The notes under the pieces: model-generated | Told to the model about the DNA's origin: nothing | Seen by the model: only the letters and a program-made list of their open reading frames with translations | Database searches by the model: none | In this document: piece by piece, positions 34,101 to 40,857 of the stretch | Layout of the letters: each line of letters opens with the position of its first letter | How positions within the stretch are numbered: the first letter of the stretch is position 1 | Assembly (NCBI GenBank): GCA_041394145.1 | Contig: JAWKIW010000003.1 | Coordinates: 62,001 to 126,000, forward strand | Origin: JAWKIW01 sp041394145 | GTDB lineage: Bacteria; Actinomycetota; Acidimicrobiia; Acidimicrobiales; Acidimicrobilacustridaceae | Length of the DNA: 64,000 nt | Direction of reading: 5' to 3' | Translations under genes and position numbers: made by a program

Positions 34101-35774
34101 CAGGGCGGTGTGACGGCGACGTCGTCGGCAAGGCTGCCGTCGGACCCGGCGCAACGGGCGTCGGCCGCCTTCGACGGCGACCCGACCACGGCGTGGACCT
34201 CGATCTACGACAAGCAGGAGGGCCACTGGCTCAAGGTCGACCTCCCGGCGCCGGTGACCTTCGACCACCTCGATCTGCAGCTGGTCGCCGACTACATCCA
34301 CTCGGTCCCCACCCGCCTGCGCATCGAGGCCGACGGCCAGCCCGCCGCCGTGGTCGACATCCCACCCGTCGAGGCCAAGGTCGAGCGGGGCCACACCGTG
34401 CCCGTGACCGTGCCCACCCCGCCGATCACGGGACGGTCGTTCCGGTTCATCATCGACGACGTCGAGGACTTCTCCACCAAGGACTGGTACACGGACCGCC
34501 CCATCGTCACGCCGGTCTCCATCGCCGAGATCGGCATCCCGGGGGTGCGCACCCAGCAGGCCGACCCCACGGCGGTGTTCGACACCGGCTGCCGGGGTGA
34601 CCTCGCCCGCACCGACGACCAGCCCCTGTGGCTGCGGATCACCGGCTCGGTCGACGACGCCCTGCACGGCCGCCCGCTGACCGTCACGCCGTGCGGGCCG
34701 ACCGCCGCCGGCACGTCGCTCACCGCCGGCGAGCACGTGCTGCGCACGACCCCGGGGCGCGTCTCTGGCATCGACCTCGACCGGCTCGTCCTGTCGTCGG
34801 CCGCCGGCGGGGCCCCCGAGGCCGAGCCCACCTCGGCCTCCCCCGTGCCGCCGGGCACCGTCGTGCCGGCCACCTCGGTCACGGCCTCGGGACGGGTGGA
34901 CGCGACGGTGCGGGCCACCGGAGCCGCCCGGCCCTTCTGGCTGACGCTCGGCCAGTCGTGGAGCACCGGGTGGAAGGCCACCGTCAACGGGCGCGACCTC
35001 GGACCGCCCCAGGTGATCAACGGCTTCGCCAACGGGTGGTACGTCGACCCGACGGCGCTGGGGACCGGGCCCGACCTCGACGTGCGACTGGTGTGGGGCC
35101 CGCAGCGGATCGTGTGGATCGCCGTGGCGGTGTCGGTGGCCGGCGTGCTCGCCGGGCTGGCCCTGCTGTTCTTCGCCCGCACGGCCCGCCGACGGCCGCC
35201 GGTGACCGTCGACATCGCCGCCCGGCCCTTCGACCCTCGGTTCGAGCGGCCGGCGTGGTGGCCCGGATCCCACCGCGACGCACCCGCCGCCGACCACGAC
35301 CGCGACCCCGGCGACCCCGTCCGCGGCGAGCGAGCCGCGGTGGCCGGCCGCCCTGCGGTGGTCGCCGGCCTCGCACTGGGCGCCTTCGCCCTGGTCACCC
35401 TGCCCACCAGGTGGCTCCAGCTCCTCGCTGCCGTCCCGTACGCGGTGGCGGTGATCGCGGGGATGCGATGGCGACGGGGGCGCGGCGTGCTCGGACTGGC
35501 CGGCGCCGCCAGCCTGGGGCTGGCCGCCTCCTACTACGTCCTGCAGCAGGTCCGGAACCGCTACCCGGCCGACTTCATGTGGCCCCAGCTGTTCGACCGG
35601 GTGTCCGTGCTGGGCCTGCTGGCCGTGCTGCTGCTGCTGGCCGAGGCCGTCCGCGAGCTGCTCACCGAGTGGCACGAACCCGGCACACCGACCGCCGACG
35701 ACGCCCCGGGCTCCCGGGCGCCGACCACCGCCGACCCGTCGCGCGTCACGGATCCACCCCCACCCGGGGGGTAG
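31188..35774 (+). CDS. aftD: AftD-like alpha-(1->3)-arabinofuranosyltransferase
   Basis: The 1528-residue product has the layout of AftD (DUF3367 family), which branches arabinan in the mycobacterial wall using decaprenyl-phosphoryl-arabinose. An N-terminal GT-C part has about eleven helices. Its first loop is GEVGADTKTYLYLDPAKLLADA with the catalytic acidic pair, then TVTHQNIGYLFPMGPFYLL. A long extracellular part carries two F5/8-type-C (carbohydrate-binding) modules, around residues 740-880 (NALDGDPRTAWRVG) and 975-1110 (AAFDGDPTTAWTSIYD). A beta domain with WLTLGQSWSTGWKATVNGR follows, and the protein ends with more helices (1305-1325 and about 1380-1500). Length and modules match the mycobacterial enzyme. 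Other arabinan enzymes (EmbC-type) are not in the window, so the polymer is uncertain. Confidence 0.9.
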   Translation: MTATASPATSSRPARSRRPGDWITLVVPALLAYVPLLLTKPGEVGADTKTYLYLDPAKLLADAPFAWDAQIGMGTVTHQNIGYLFPMGPFYLLFDLVGVPDWVAQRLWLGTLMTLAALGVRYLLRTLDLGGTADRSGGVLVASLAYMLSPYLLDYSARISVILLPWVALPWLIALAANALRRGGWWYPSAFALVVLAVGGINATALIMVGIGPLLWFLHAVLIDKEATPRQALAVVGRIAVLTLVTSVWWIAGLWAEGKYGLPVIRYTETYRAVAQTSSAPEVLRGLGYWFFYGSDKLGPWIEPSVLYTTNPALLALSFALPTAALVTAALVRWRHRVFFIGIIVFGTFVAVAGHPWDGPSPIGGLFKAFTRTNAGLSLRSTPRAVPLVALGTAVFLGVAVAAIGRRLPRLAVPAAVVACGLIALNIPPQWNGTMVAENLKRDEALPDYWEQAAAWLDGRDHTTRVLELPGIDFSSYRWGNTVDPITPGLIDRPYVARELFQWGSPQSAALLNAFDRRLQEGIAEPDQVATIARLLGVGDIVARDDLQFERFRTARPRNVWDLLRRAPGLEAPVGFTEPTANLASPVQPMVDELELGPYGNLPDGPLVSAFPVQDPLPVVRAQRGDNALLVAGDAEGVVDAAAVGLIDPAQPLFLSASFAKDPAALEDVYRRDADLLITDSNRKRAQRWGALRENTGYTERTGEVPPTYDPGDQRLEVFPGATDADATVTEQQGDATITATAYGNPITYTPDDRPTNALDGDPRTAWRVGAIDTPVGERLIIDLDHPVTADHLSLLQPLTNVRNRWITDVRLHFGDPTGADAGDSTVDATLGLESRVEPGQTITFPERTFDHLEIEITGDDVGRRPRYDGLSGVGFAEVRIPGVSTTEVVRPPTTLLDRAGASSADHRLTYLFTRLRSNPAEPVRSDEEPEMTRAVSVPTTRGFGVGGTARLSASSAETTIDALLGLPDATQGGVTATSSARLPSDPAQRASAAFDGDPTTAWTSIYDKQEGHWLKVDLPAPVTFDHLDLQLVADYIHSVPTRLRIEADGQPAAVVDIPPVEAKVERGHTVPVTVPTPPITGRSFRFIIDDVEDFSTKDWYTDRPIVTPVSIAEIGIPGVRTQQADPTAVFDTGCRGDLARTDDQPLWLRITGSVDDALHGRPLTVTPCGPTAAGTSLTAGEHVLRTTPGRVSGIDLDRLVLSSAAGGAPEAEPTSASPVPPGTVVPATSVTASGRVDATVRATGAARPFWLTLGQSWSTGWKATVNGRDLGPPQVINGFANGWYVDPTALGTGPDLDVRLVWGPQRIVWIAVAVSVAGVLAGLALLFFARTARRRPPVTVDIAARPFDPRFERPAWWPGSHRDAPAADHDRDPGDPVRGERAAVAGRPAVVAGLALGAFALVTLPTRWLQLLAAVPYAVAVIAGMRWRRGRGVLGLAGAASLGLAASYYVLQQVRNRYPADFMWPQLFDRVSVLGLLAVLLLLAEAVRELLTEWHEPGTPTADDAPGSRAPTTADPSRVTDPPPPGG

Positions 35775-35777
35775 CAT
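35772..35777 (+). promoter_or_regulatory. -10-like TAGCAT at the end of aftD
   Basis: TAGCAT overlaps the aftD stop codon and fits TAnnnT. It could start a separate transcript for the GT2 and AT3 genes, with a leader of about 105 bases that folds into the hairpin at 35783-35824. Confidence 0.35.
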
Positions 35778-35782
35778 GTCCC

Positions 35783-35824
35783 GGCCTGCGGTGGGCGGAC
35801 GCGCGCGGCGTGCGACCGCAGGCC
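35783..35824. promoter_or_regulatory. 10-bp inverted repeat between aftD and GT2 gene
   Basis: GGCCTGCGGT (35783-35792) and ACCGCAGGCC (35815-35824) are perfect reverse complements around a 22-base GC-rich loop. The position, 9 bases after the aftD stop and 64 before the next start, suits either a terminator/attenuator of aftD or a leader structure of the GT2 mRNA. There is no T-run. Confidence 0.5.
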
Positions 35825-35888
35825 GCGCGGTCCCCGACCCCGGGCCCGCCTGCAGCCGCCGTCCCCCCGTCGCCCCGAGGAGCCCGTC

Positions 35889-36641
35889 GTGCCGGACACC
35901 GAGACCGCCGCCGCTGCGAGCCCGTGCCTCTCGGTCGTGATGCCGGCCTACAACGAGATGGCCACGATCGAGCAGGTCATCGAGGCGGTCCTGGCGTCGC
36001 CGCACACCGCCGAGGTGGTCGTCGTCGACGACGGCTCGACCGACGGGACGCGGGAGGCCCTCGAGAAGATCGACGACCCCCGGGTGCGCGTCTTCTTCCA
36101 GCCCCACAACCAGGGCAAGGGTGCCGCCATCCGACGTGGCTTCGGCGAGGCCACCGCGCCCTTCGTGATCGTCCAGGACGCCGACCTCGAGTACGACCCA
36201 GCCGAGTACGGCGACCTCGTCGCCCCGCTGCTGGCCGACAAGGCCGACGTCGTCTACGGCTCGCGGTTCCTGAGCGGCCGACCGCACCGGGTCCTGTACT
36301 TCTGGCACTCGCTCGGCAACCGCGTGCTCACGATCGTGTCGAACATGTTCACCGACCTGAACCTGACCGACATGGAGACCTGCTACAAGGTCTTCCGCCG
36401 CGAGGTCCTCGACAGCTTCACCCTCGAGGAGGACCGGTTCGGCATCGAACCGGAGATGACGGCCAAGATCGCCGCGGGTCAGTGGCGCGTGTACGAGGTG
36501 GGCATCTCCTACAGCGGCAGGACCTATGACGAGGGCAAGAAGATCGGGTGGAGGGACGGCCTGCGCGCCTTCTACTGCATCGTGCGGTACTCGCCCCTCG
36601 GGGAGCGCGTGACCCGACGTCGGAACAGGGCCCGGGCTTGA
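35889..36641 (+). CDS. GT2 family glycosyltransferase (DPM1-like)
   Basis: The 250-residue product has LSVVMPAYNEMATIEQVIEAVL, VVVDDGSTDGTREALEKI, NQGKGAAIRRGFGEA, VQDADLEYDPAEY (DxD) and DLNLTDMETCYKVFRREV. These are the features of single-domain polyprenyl-phosphate glycosyltransferases that make dolichol-phosphate-type sugar donors. There are no C-terminal membrane helices. It starts at GTG 35889, preceded at suitable spacing by GAGGAG. It likely supplies a lipid-linked sugar to AftD or the GT39 enzymes. The stop overlaps a TTG start of the AT3-SGNH gene. Confidence 0.9.
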   Translation: MPDTETAAAASPCLSVVMPAYNEMATIEQVIEAVLASPHTAEVVVVDDGSTDGTREALEKIDDPRVRVFFQPHNQGKGAAIRRGFGEATAPFVIVQDADLEYDPAEYGDLVAPLLADKADVVYGSRFLSGRPHRVLYFWHSLGNRVLTIVSNMFTDLNLTDMETCYKVFRREVLDSFTLEEDRFGIEPEMTAKIAAGQWRVYEVGISYSGRTYDEGKKIGWRDGLRAFYCIVRYSPLGERVTRRRNRARA

Positions 36642-38698
36642 CGATCACCCACGAACGCCGGGACGACCTGTTCGTCTTCGAGGACCCCCCACCGCCGCCG
36701 GAGGCCGAGGAGCCCGGTGGCCGGCGGATCCCCTACGTCCCCGCCCTCGACGGGCTCCGCGGCGTGGCGGTGCTGGCCGTGGTGCTGTACCACGCCGAGT
36801 TCGGCCTCTTCGGCCACCAGCTGGCGCTCGGCGGCTTCCTCGGGGTCGACGCCTTCTTCGTGCTGTCCGGCTTCCTGATCACCGGCCTGCTGCTCTCGGA
36901 GTGGACGGCGACCGGCACGCTGGCCTTCGGCCGCTTCTGGGCCCACCGGGCCAAGCGCCTGCTGCCAGCGCTGTTCCTCACCCTCTTCGGCGTCGCGCTG
37001 TACTCGCAGTTCCTCGCCGGCCCCGACGTCCTCGACCAGCTTCGCCGCGACTCCATCTGGTCGATGTTCTACGCCGCGAACTGGCACTTCGTGCTCTCCG
37101 ACTCGAGCTACTTCGCCATGTTCGCCTTCAAGTCGCCGCTGCAGCACATGTGGTCGCTGGCGATCGAGGAGCAGTGGTACCTGATCTGGCCGCCCATCGT
37201 GTTCCTGGTGCTGCGCTGGAAGCGGTCACCCCGCGCGGTGCTGTGGCTCTCGGTGGGGCTGTGCGTCGCCTCCATGGTGTGGATGGCCCTGCTGTTCGCA
37301 CCCGGCAAGGACCCCTCCCGCGTGTACTACGGCACCGACACCCGGGCGCAGTCCCTCCTCGTCGGTGCCGCCCTCGCCGCGGCGGTGGCCTGCGGTCTAC
37401 GGGTGACCACCCGCAACGGCCGGCTGGCGCTCAACACCGCGGCGGTCGCCGTCTCGGCCGTGCTCGCCTGGTTCTGGGTGCGCACGCCCGACACCGCCGA
37501 GTGGCTCTACACCGGGGGGTTCTTGTTCCTGGCCCTCGGCGTCGGGCTGATCATCTTCACCGTCACCCAGGCCGGCGACGAGCCCAACCCCGTGCGCACC
37601 GTGCTGTCGTGGACGCCGCTGCGGGCGCTCGGGCTCATCTCCTACGGGGTGTACCTGTACCACTGGCCGCTGTTCGTGGTGCTGAACCCCGAGCGCACGG
37701 GCCTCACCGGGCTGGGCCTGCTCGTGCTGCGGCTCGTGGTCACGCTGGCCGTCGCCACCGCCTCGTACTTCTTCGTCGAGAAGCCGATCCGCTACGGCCA
37801 CGCCATCGAGCGCATCCACGCCTTTCGCGTCCACCCGCTGTGGCTCCCGGCCGGCGCGGCGATGCTGCTGCTCGGGCTGGTCGTGTTCACGACGAAGGAC
37901 GCGCGGGCGACGTTGGCCTTCACCCAGGAGAAGGACGCCAGCCTTCGCCCCCCACCGAGCGTGACCGGTCCAGGGGACGCGGCGGCACCCGAGACGGCCA
38001 AGGTCATCCTGTTCGGTGATTCGGTGGCCTGGACCATGGGCCAGGGCTTCGACGAGGGCGCCGATGAGAACGGCGACAACGACGTCGCCGAGCGCAACGG
38101 CCTGGCCGTGTGGAACCAGGCGGTGCTGTTCTGCGAGCTGGTCCAGGGTCCCCGCACGGAGAAGGACAAGGAGCTGCCCGGCAGCGACACGTGCGCCAAC
38201 TGGGAGGGCGACTGGAGCCGGGCCGTCGACCAGTTCCAGCCCGACCTCACCGTCCTGCAGGTCGGGGCTTGGGAGATCTACGACCGCAAGATCGACGGCC
38301 GATGGGTGCCCTTCGGCTCGCCCGAGTACGACGCCATCCTCGAACCGACCCTGCAGCACGTGGCCGACGTGCTGACCCGCACCGGCAAGCCGCTCGTGCT
38401 GCTCACCACCCCGCACTTCGAGCGCAACGACGGGGTCAGCCCCGAGGAGTGGACCCAGAACGACCGCTCGCGGACCGACCACTTCAACGAGGTCCTGCGC
38501 CGCGTGGCGGCCGCGAACCCCGACAAGGTCCGCATCGTCGACTTCGGCGGCTGGCTGTGCCCGCCCGACCAGCCCTGCCGGGAGACGATCGACGGCGTGG
38601 TCATGCGCTCCGACGGGCTGCACTTCGAGGCGCCCGGCGCCCAGAAGTCCGCGGAGTGGCTCGCCCCGCAGCTGCGCGCCATCGCCAACGGCGGCTGA
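36638..38698 (+). CDS. AT3-SGNH O-acyltransferase
   Basis: The 686-residue product (TTG 36638, overlapping the GT2 stop as TTGA) has a cytoplasmic acidic N-terminus and an acyltransferase-3 membrane domain. Motifs there are YVPALDGLRGVAVLAVVLYHAEF with the TM1 His, FFVLSGFLITGLLL, HRAKRLLPALFLTLF and ISYGVYLYHWPLFVV. A C-terminal SGNH hydrolase-like domain has ILFGDSVAWTMGQGF near residue 458 and SDGLHFEAPGAQ near 660, holding the catalytic Asp and His. Such OafA-type proteins move an acyl group across the membrane and place it on a surface glycan. It ends the plus-strand glycan block. Its paralogue lies at 52896. Confidence 0.93.
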   Translation: MTITHERRDDLFVFEDPPPPPEAEEPGGRRIPYVPALDGLRGVAVLAVVLYHAEFGLFGHQLALGGFLGVDAFFVLSGFLITGLLLSEWTATGTLAFGRFWAHRAKRLLPALFLTLFGVALYSQFLAGPDVLDQLRRDSIWSMFYAANWHFVLSDSSYFAMFAFKSPLQHMWSLAIEEQWYLIWPPIVFLVLRWKRSPRAVLWLSVGLCVASMVWMALLFAPGKDPSRVYYGTDTRAQSLLVGAALAAAVACGLRVTTRNGRLALNTAAVAVSAVLAWFWVRTPDTAEWLYTGGFLFLALGVGLIIFTVTQAGDEPNPVRTVLSWTPLRALGLISYGVYLYHWPLFVVLNPERTGLTGLGLLVLRLVVTLAVATASYFFVEKPIRYGHAIERIHAFRVHPLWLPAGAAMLLLGLVVFTTKDARATLAFTQEKDASLRPPPSVTGPGDAAAPETAKVILFGDSVAWTMGQGFDEGADENGDNDVAERNGLAVWNQAVLFCELVQGPRTEKDKELPGSDTCANWEGDWSRAVDQFQPDLTVLQVGAWEIYDRKIDGRWVPFGSPEYDAILEPTLQHVADVLTRTGKPLVLLTTPHFERNDGVSPEEWTQNDRSRTDHFNEVLRRVAAANPDKVRIVDFGGWLCPPDQPCRETIDGVVMRSDGLHFEAPGAQKSAEWLAPQLRAIANGG

Positions 38699-38764
38699 GC
38701 ACCAGCCCGCGGGCGGCTCGGGCCCGGTGCCGGCGAGGTGCCACTCGGTCCGCCTCGGGCCGGC

Positions 38765-39232
38765 TCAGTCGGCCTCGGGCCGCCATCGACGGCCCCGCTT
38801 CGTCTCGCCCCGCCGCCGCTTGGCCGTGAGCCGGCGCTCCACCGACGACCGGCTCGGGCGGGTGGCCCGCCGCCGGGGCGACTCGTGCAGGGCTCCGGCC
38901 AGACGCAGCCGGAGGCGGCGCCGGGCGAGGTCGCGGTTGCGCTGCTGGGAGCGCTCCTCGTCGGCGACGACGCGCACCACCGGACCGAGCCGATCGACGA
39001 GCCGCTGGCGCTGGCGGGGCGTGAGCGCGCTCGAGGCCTCGACGTCGAAGCGGAGCTCGGCCCGGGTGTGGGCGCGGTTGGCGTGCTGACCACCGGGGCC
39101 ACCACTCGGCCCGAACCGCCACACCAGCTCTCGCCGAGGGATGCGGCACGTGGCGTTCACGACCAGGTCGTCGGGGTGGGCGCCACCGTCGTCGGGCTCG
39201 TCGCCGGCGGTGGCGGGCGGGTGGTCGGACAC
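38765..39232 (-). CDS. arfB: alternative ribosome-rescue factor ArfB
   Basis: ArfB (YaeJ) is a peptidyl-tRNA hydrolase that frees ribosomes stalled at mRNA ends. The 155-residue product has the release-factor core ELVWRFGPSGGPGGQHANRAHTRAELRFD, with the catalytic GGQ, but none of the codon-recognition domains of RF1/RF2. The C-terminal tail is very basic (RRLTAKRRRGETKRGRRWRPEAD), as needed to enter the empty mRNA channel. The start GTG 39232 has TACGCT six bases upstream, indicating a leaderless mRNA. The gene converges on the AT3 gene with 66 bases between. Confidence 0.92.
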   Translation of the reverse strand: MSDHPPATAGDEPDDGGAHPDDLVVNATCRIPRRELVWRFGPSGGPGGQHANRAHTRAELRFDVEASSALTPRQRQRLVDRLGPVVRVVADEERSQQRNRDLARRRLRLRLAGALHESPRRRATRPSRSSVERRLTAKRRRGETKRGRRWRPEAD

Positions 39233-39238
39233 CCCCCG

Positions 39239-39244
39239 AGCGTA
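39239..39244 (-). promoter_or_regulatory. -10-like TACGCT, leaderless start of arfB
   Basis: TACGCT on the minus strand ends six bases before GTG 39232. It is the same hexamer and spacing as at 28544-28549 and 868-873. Confidence 0.55.
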
Positions 39245-39315
39245 GGCGGCACCCCGCCGCCGGCGTCGGCCGAGACGAGGGCTTGCACGCCGACCGGTCG
39301 ATGGCGTAGGAGCAG

Positions 39316-39996
39316 GTGGTGACCAACCCGGTGCTGCTCCTCCACGGCTTCGGCACGACGGCGGCCCGCACGTGGCGGGACAACGGCTGGATCGACCTGC
39401 TGGCCGACCTGGGCCGCACCGTCGTGGCGCCCGACCTGCCGGGCCACGGCCCGCCGCCCCAGCCCCACGACCCCGCGGCCTACGCCGGGCTGGCGGGCCA
39501 GGTCGCCGAGCTGCTGCCCGCTCCCCCGGTCGTCCTCGACGCCATCGGGTTCTCACAGGGGTCGCGGCTCCTGCTCGAGCTCGCCGCCGACGACCCGGCC
39601 CGCTTCGGGCGTCTCGTGGTCACCGGCGTGGGCGCCAACGTCCTGCGCCACGACGACAGCGACGCCCTGGCTCGAGCACTGGCGTCCGACGTCGTGGCGG
39701 ACCACCCGCTGGCGCGGTACTTCCAGGGCCTGGCCGCCGACGGTGACCGCGACGCCCTCGTGGCCTTCCTGCGCCGACCGGGCCAGTCCGCCCTCACCCC
39801 GCAGCGGCTGGCCGGCGTCACCTGCCCCGTGCTGGTGGTGCTGGGCGAGGACGACTTCGCCGGACCGGCCGAGCCCCTCGTGGAGGCCCTGCCGAACGCC
39901 ACGCTGGTCTCGGTGCCGCGCCTGGACCACTTCGCCACACCGAAGGACCTGCGGGTGCTCGACGCCGCCCTGACGTTCCTCGGAGCAGCGCCATGA
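39316..39996 (+). CDS. alpha/beta hydrolase
   Basis: The 226-residue product has the oxyanion segment VLLLHGFGTTAARTWRDNGW and VVAPDLPGHGPPP. The nucleophile elbow is DAIGFSQGSRLLLEL (Ser in GFSQG). CPVLVVLGEDDFAGPA holds the acidic residue and VPRLDHFATP the catalytic His. It resembles small esterases or carboxylic-ester hydrolases; the substrate cannot be inferred. Two adjacent GTG codons (39316, 39319) could start it, with AGGAG 8-12 bases upstream. No signal peptide is present. It may be co-transcribed with the nucleotidase gene 53 bases downstream. Confidence 0.88.
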   Translation: MVTNPVLLLHGFGTTAARTWRDNGWIDLLADLGRTVVAPDLPGHGPPPQPHDPAAYAGLAGQVAELLPAPPVVLDAIGFSQGSRLLLELAADDPARFGRLVVTGVGANVLRHDDSDALARALASDVVADHPLARYFQGLAADGDRDALVAFLRRPGQSALTPQRLAGVTCPVLVVLGEDDFAGPAEPLVEALPNATLVSVPRLDHFATPKDLRVLDAALTFLGAAP

Positions 39997-40049
39997 GCGC
40001 CCTCCACGCCGCGCCGGCGACCGTCGGGCCCCCCTCGGGATGAGACACC

Positions 40050-40721
40050 GTGCCTGACCCCGCCTTCGTGCTGGGCGTCGACCTCGACGGGGTCTGCGGC
40101 GACCACACCGAGGCCTTCCGGCGGGTGGTGGCCGCCGAGCTCGGCGTCGACCCCGCGACCCTGGGCCCCCAGACCTCGTGGGACTTCGTCGAGTGGGGGC
40201 TGACGCCGGCGGAGTTCCTCCGACTCCACCGCGTCGGGGTGCTCGAGCACCGGATGTTCGCCGACATGCCGGTGGTCCCCGGCGCCGCCGAGGTCCTGTG
40301 GCGGCTGTCCGACGCCGGCGTGTGGATCCGGCTCATCACCCATCGCCTGTACGCCAACTGGGGTCATGCCGTGGCGGCGGCCGACACCGTCGCGTGGCTC
40401 GACGGCCACGGGATCCCGTACCGCGACCTGTGCTTCCTCGGTCACAAGCCCCACGTCGACGCCGACGCCTACCTCGACGACGCCCCCCACAACATCGCCG
40501 AGCTGCGCGCCACCCGGGCGGACGCCATCGTGTTCGACCAGCCCTACAACCGCGAGGTCCCAGGTCCCCGGGCCCACGGGTGGGAGGAGGTCGAGCGACT
40601 GGTGCTCGACCTCGTGGCCGCCCGGGGGCTGCCCGTGCAGGGCCGCCTCGACCTCCCCGAGGACCCCGCCGACCGACTCCGGCGGACCCCGGGCGACGCC
40701 GCCCCGTCCGAGGGCGGCTGA
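40050..40721 (+). CDS. 5'(3')-deoxyribonucleotidase-like HAD phosphatase
   Basis: The 223-residue product starts FVLGVDLDGVCGDHTEAFRRVVA. The DLDGV motif is HAD motif I, with the nucleophile Asp and the acid Asp two residues later. IRLITHRLY stands at motif II, and HVDADAYLDDAPHNIAEL is the motif IV acidic pair, followed by IVFDQPYNRE. This order matches the NT5C family, which dephosphorylates nucleoside monophosphates. The C-terminal 40 residues are Pro/Arg-rich and probably disordered. No operon partner clarifies its role; a general HAD phosphatase is possible. Confidence 0.82.
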   Translation: MPDPAFVLGVDLDGVCGDHTEAFRRVVAAELGVDPATLGPQTSWDFVEWGLTPAEFLRLHRVGVLEHRMFADMPVVPGAAEVLWRLSDAGVWIRLITHRLYANWGHAVAAADTVAWLDGHGIPYRDLCFLGHKPHVDADAYLDDAPHNIAELRATRADAIVFDQPYNREVPGPRAHGWEEVERLVLDLVAARGLPVQGRLDLPEDPADRLRRTPGDAAPSEGG

Positions 40722-40857
40722 GGCGCGGCCTGCGGCACCGCCCGTGGTGGATCTGCGCCGGACCCGCGCGGTACGTGACCCGTGTCGGTGAGGACGGACG
40801 GCCCATCCGCACGTGACGGCATCAAGACGGACGCGGATCGGCCGATGGAGAACCGCC

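Noticed and set aside
30756..36308. A 1850-codon open frame on the minus strand opposite aftD
   Set aside because: It is His/Arg/Gly/Gln-rich with no family resemblance and lies antisense to a clear AftD. Such mirror frames arise because stop codons are rare in GC-rich DNA.
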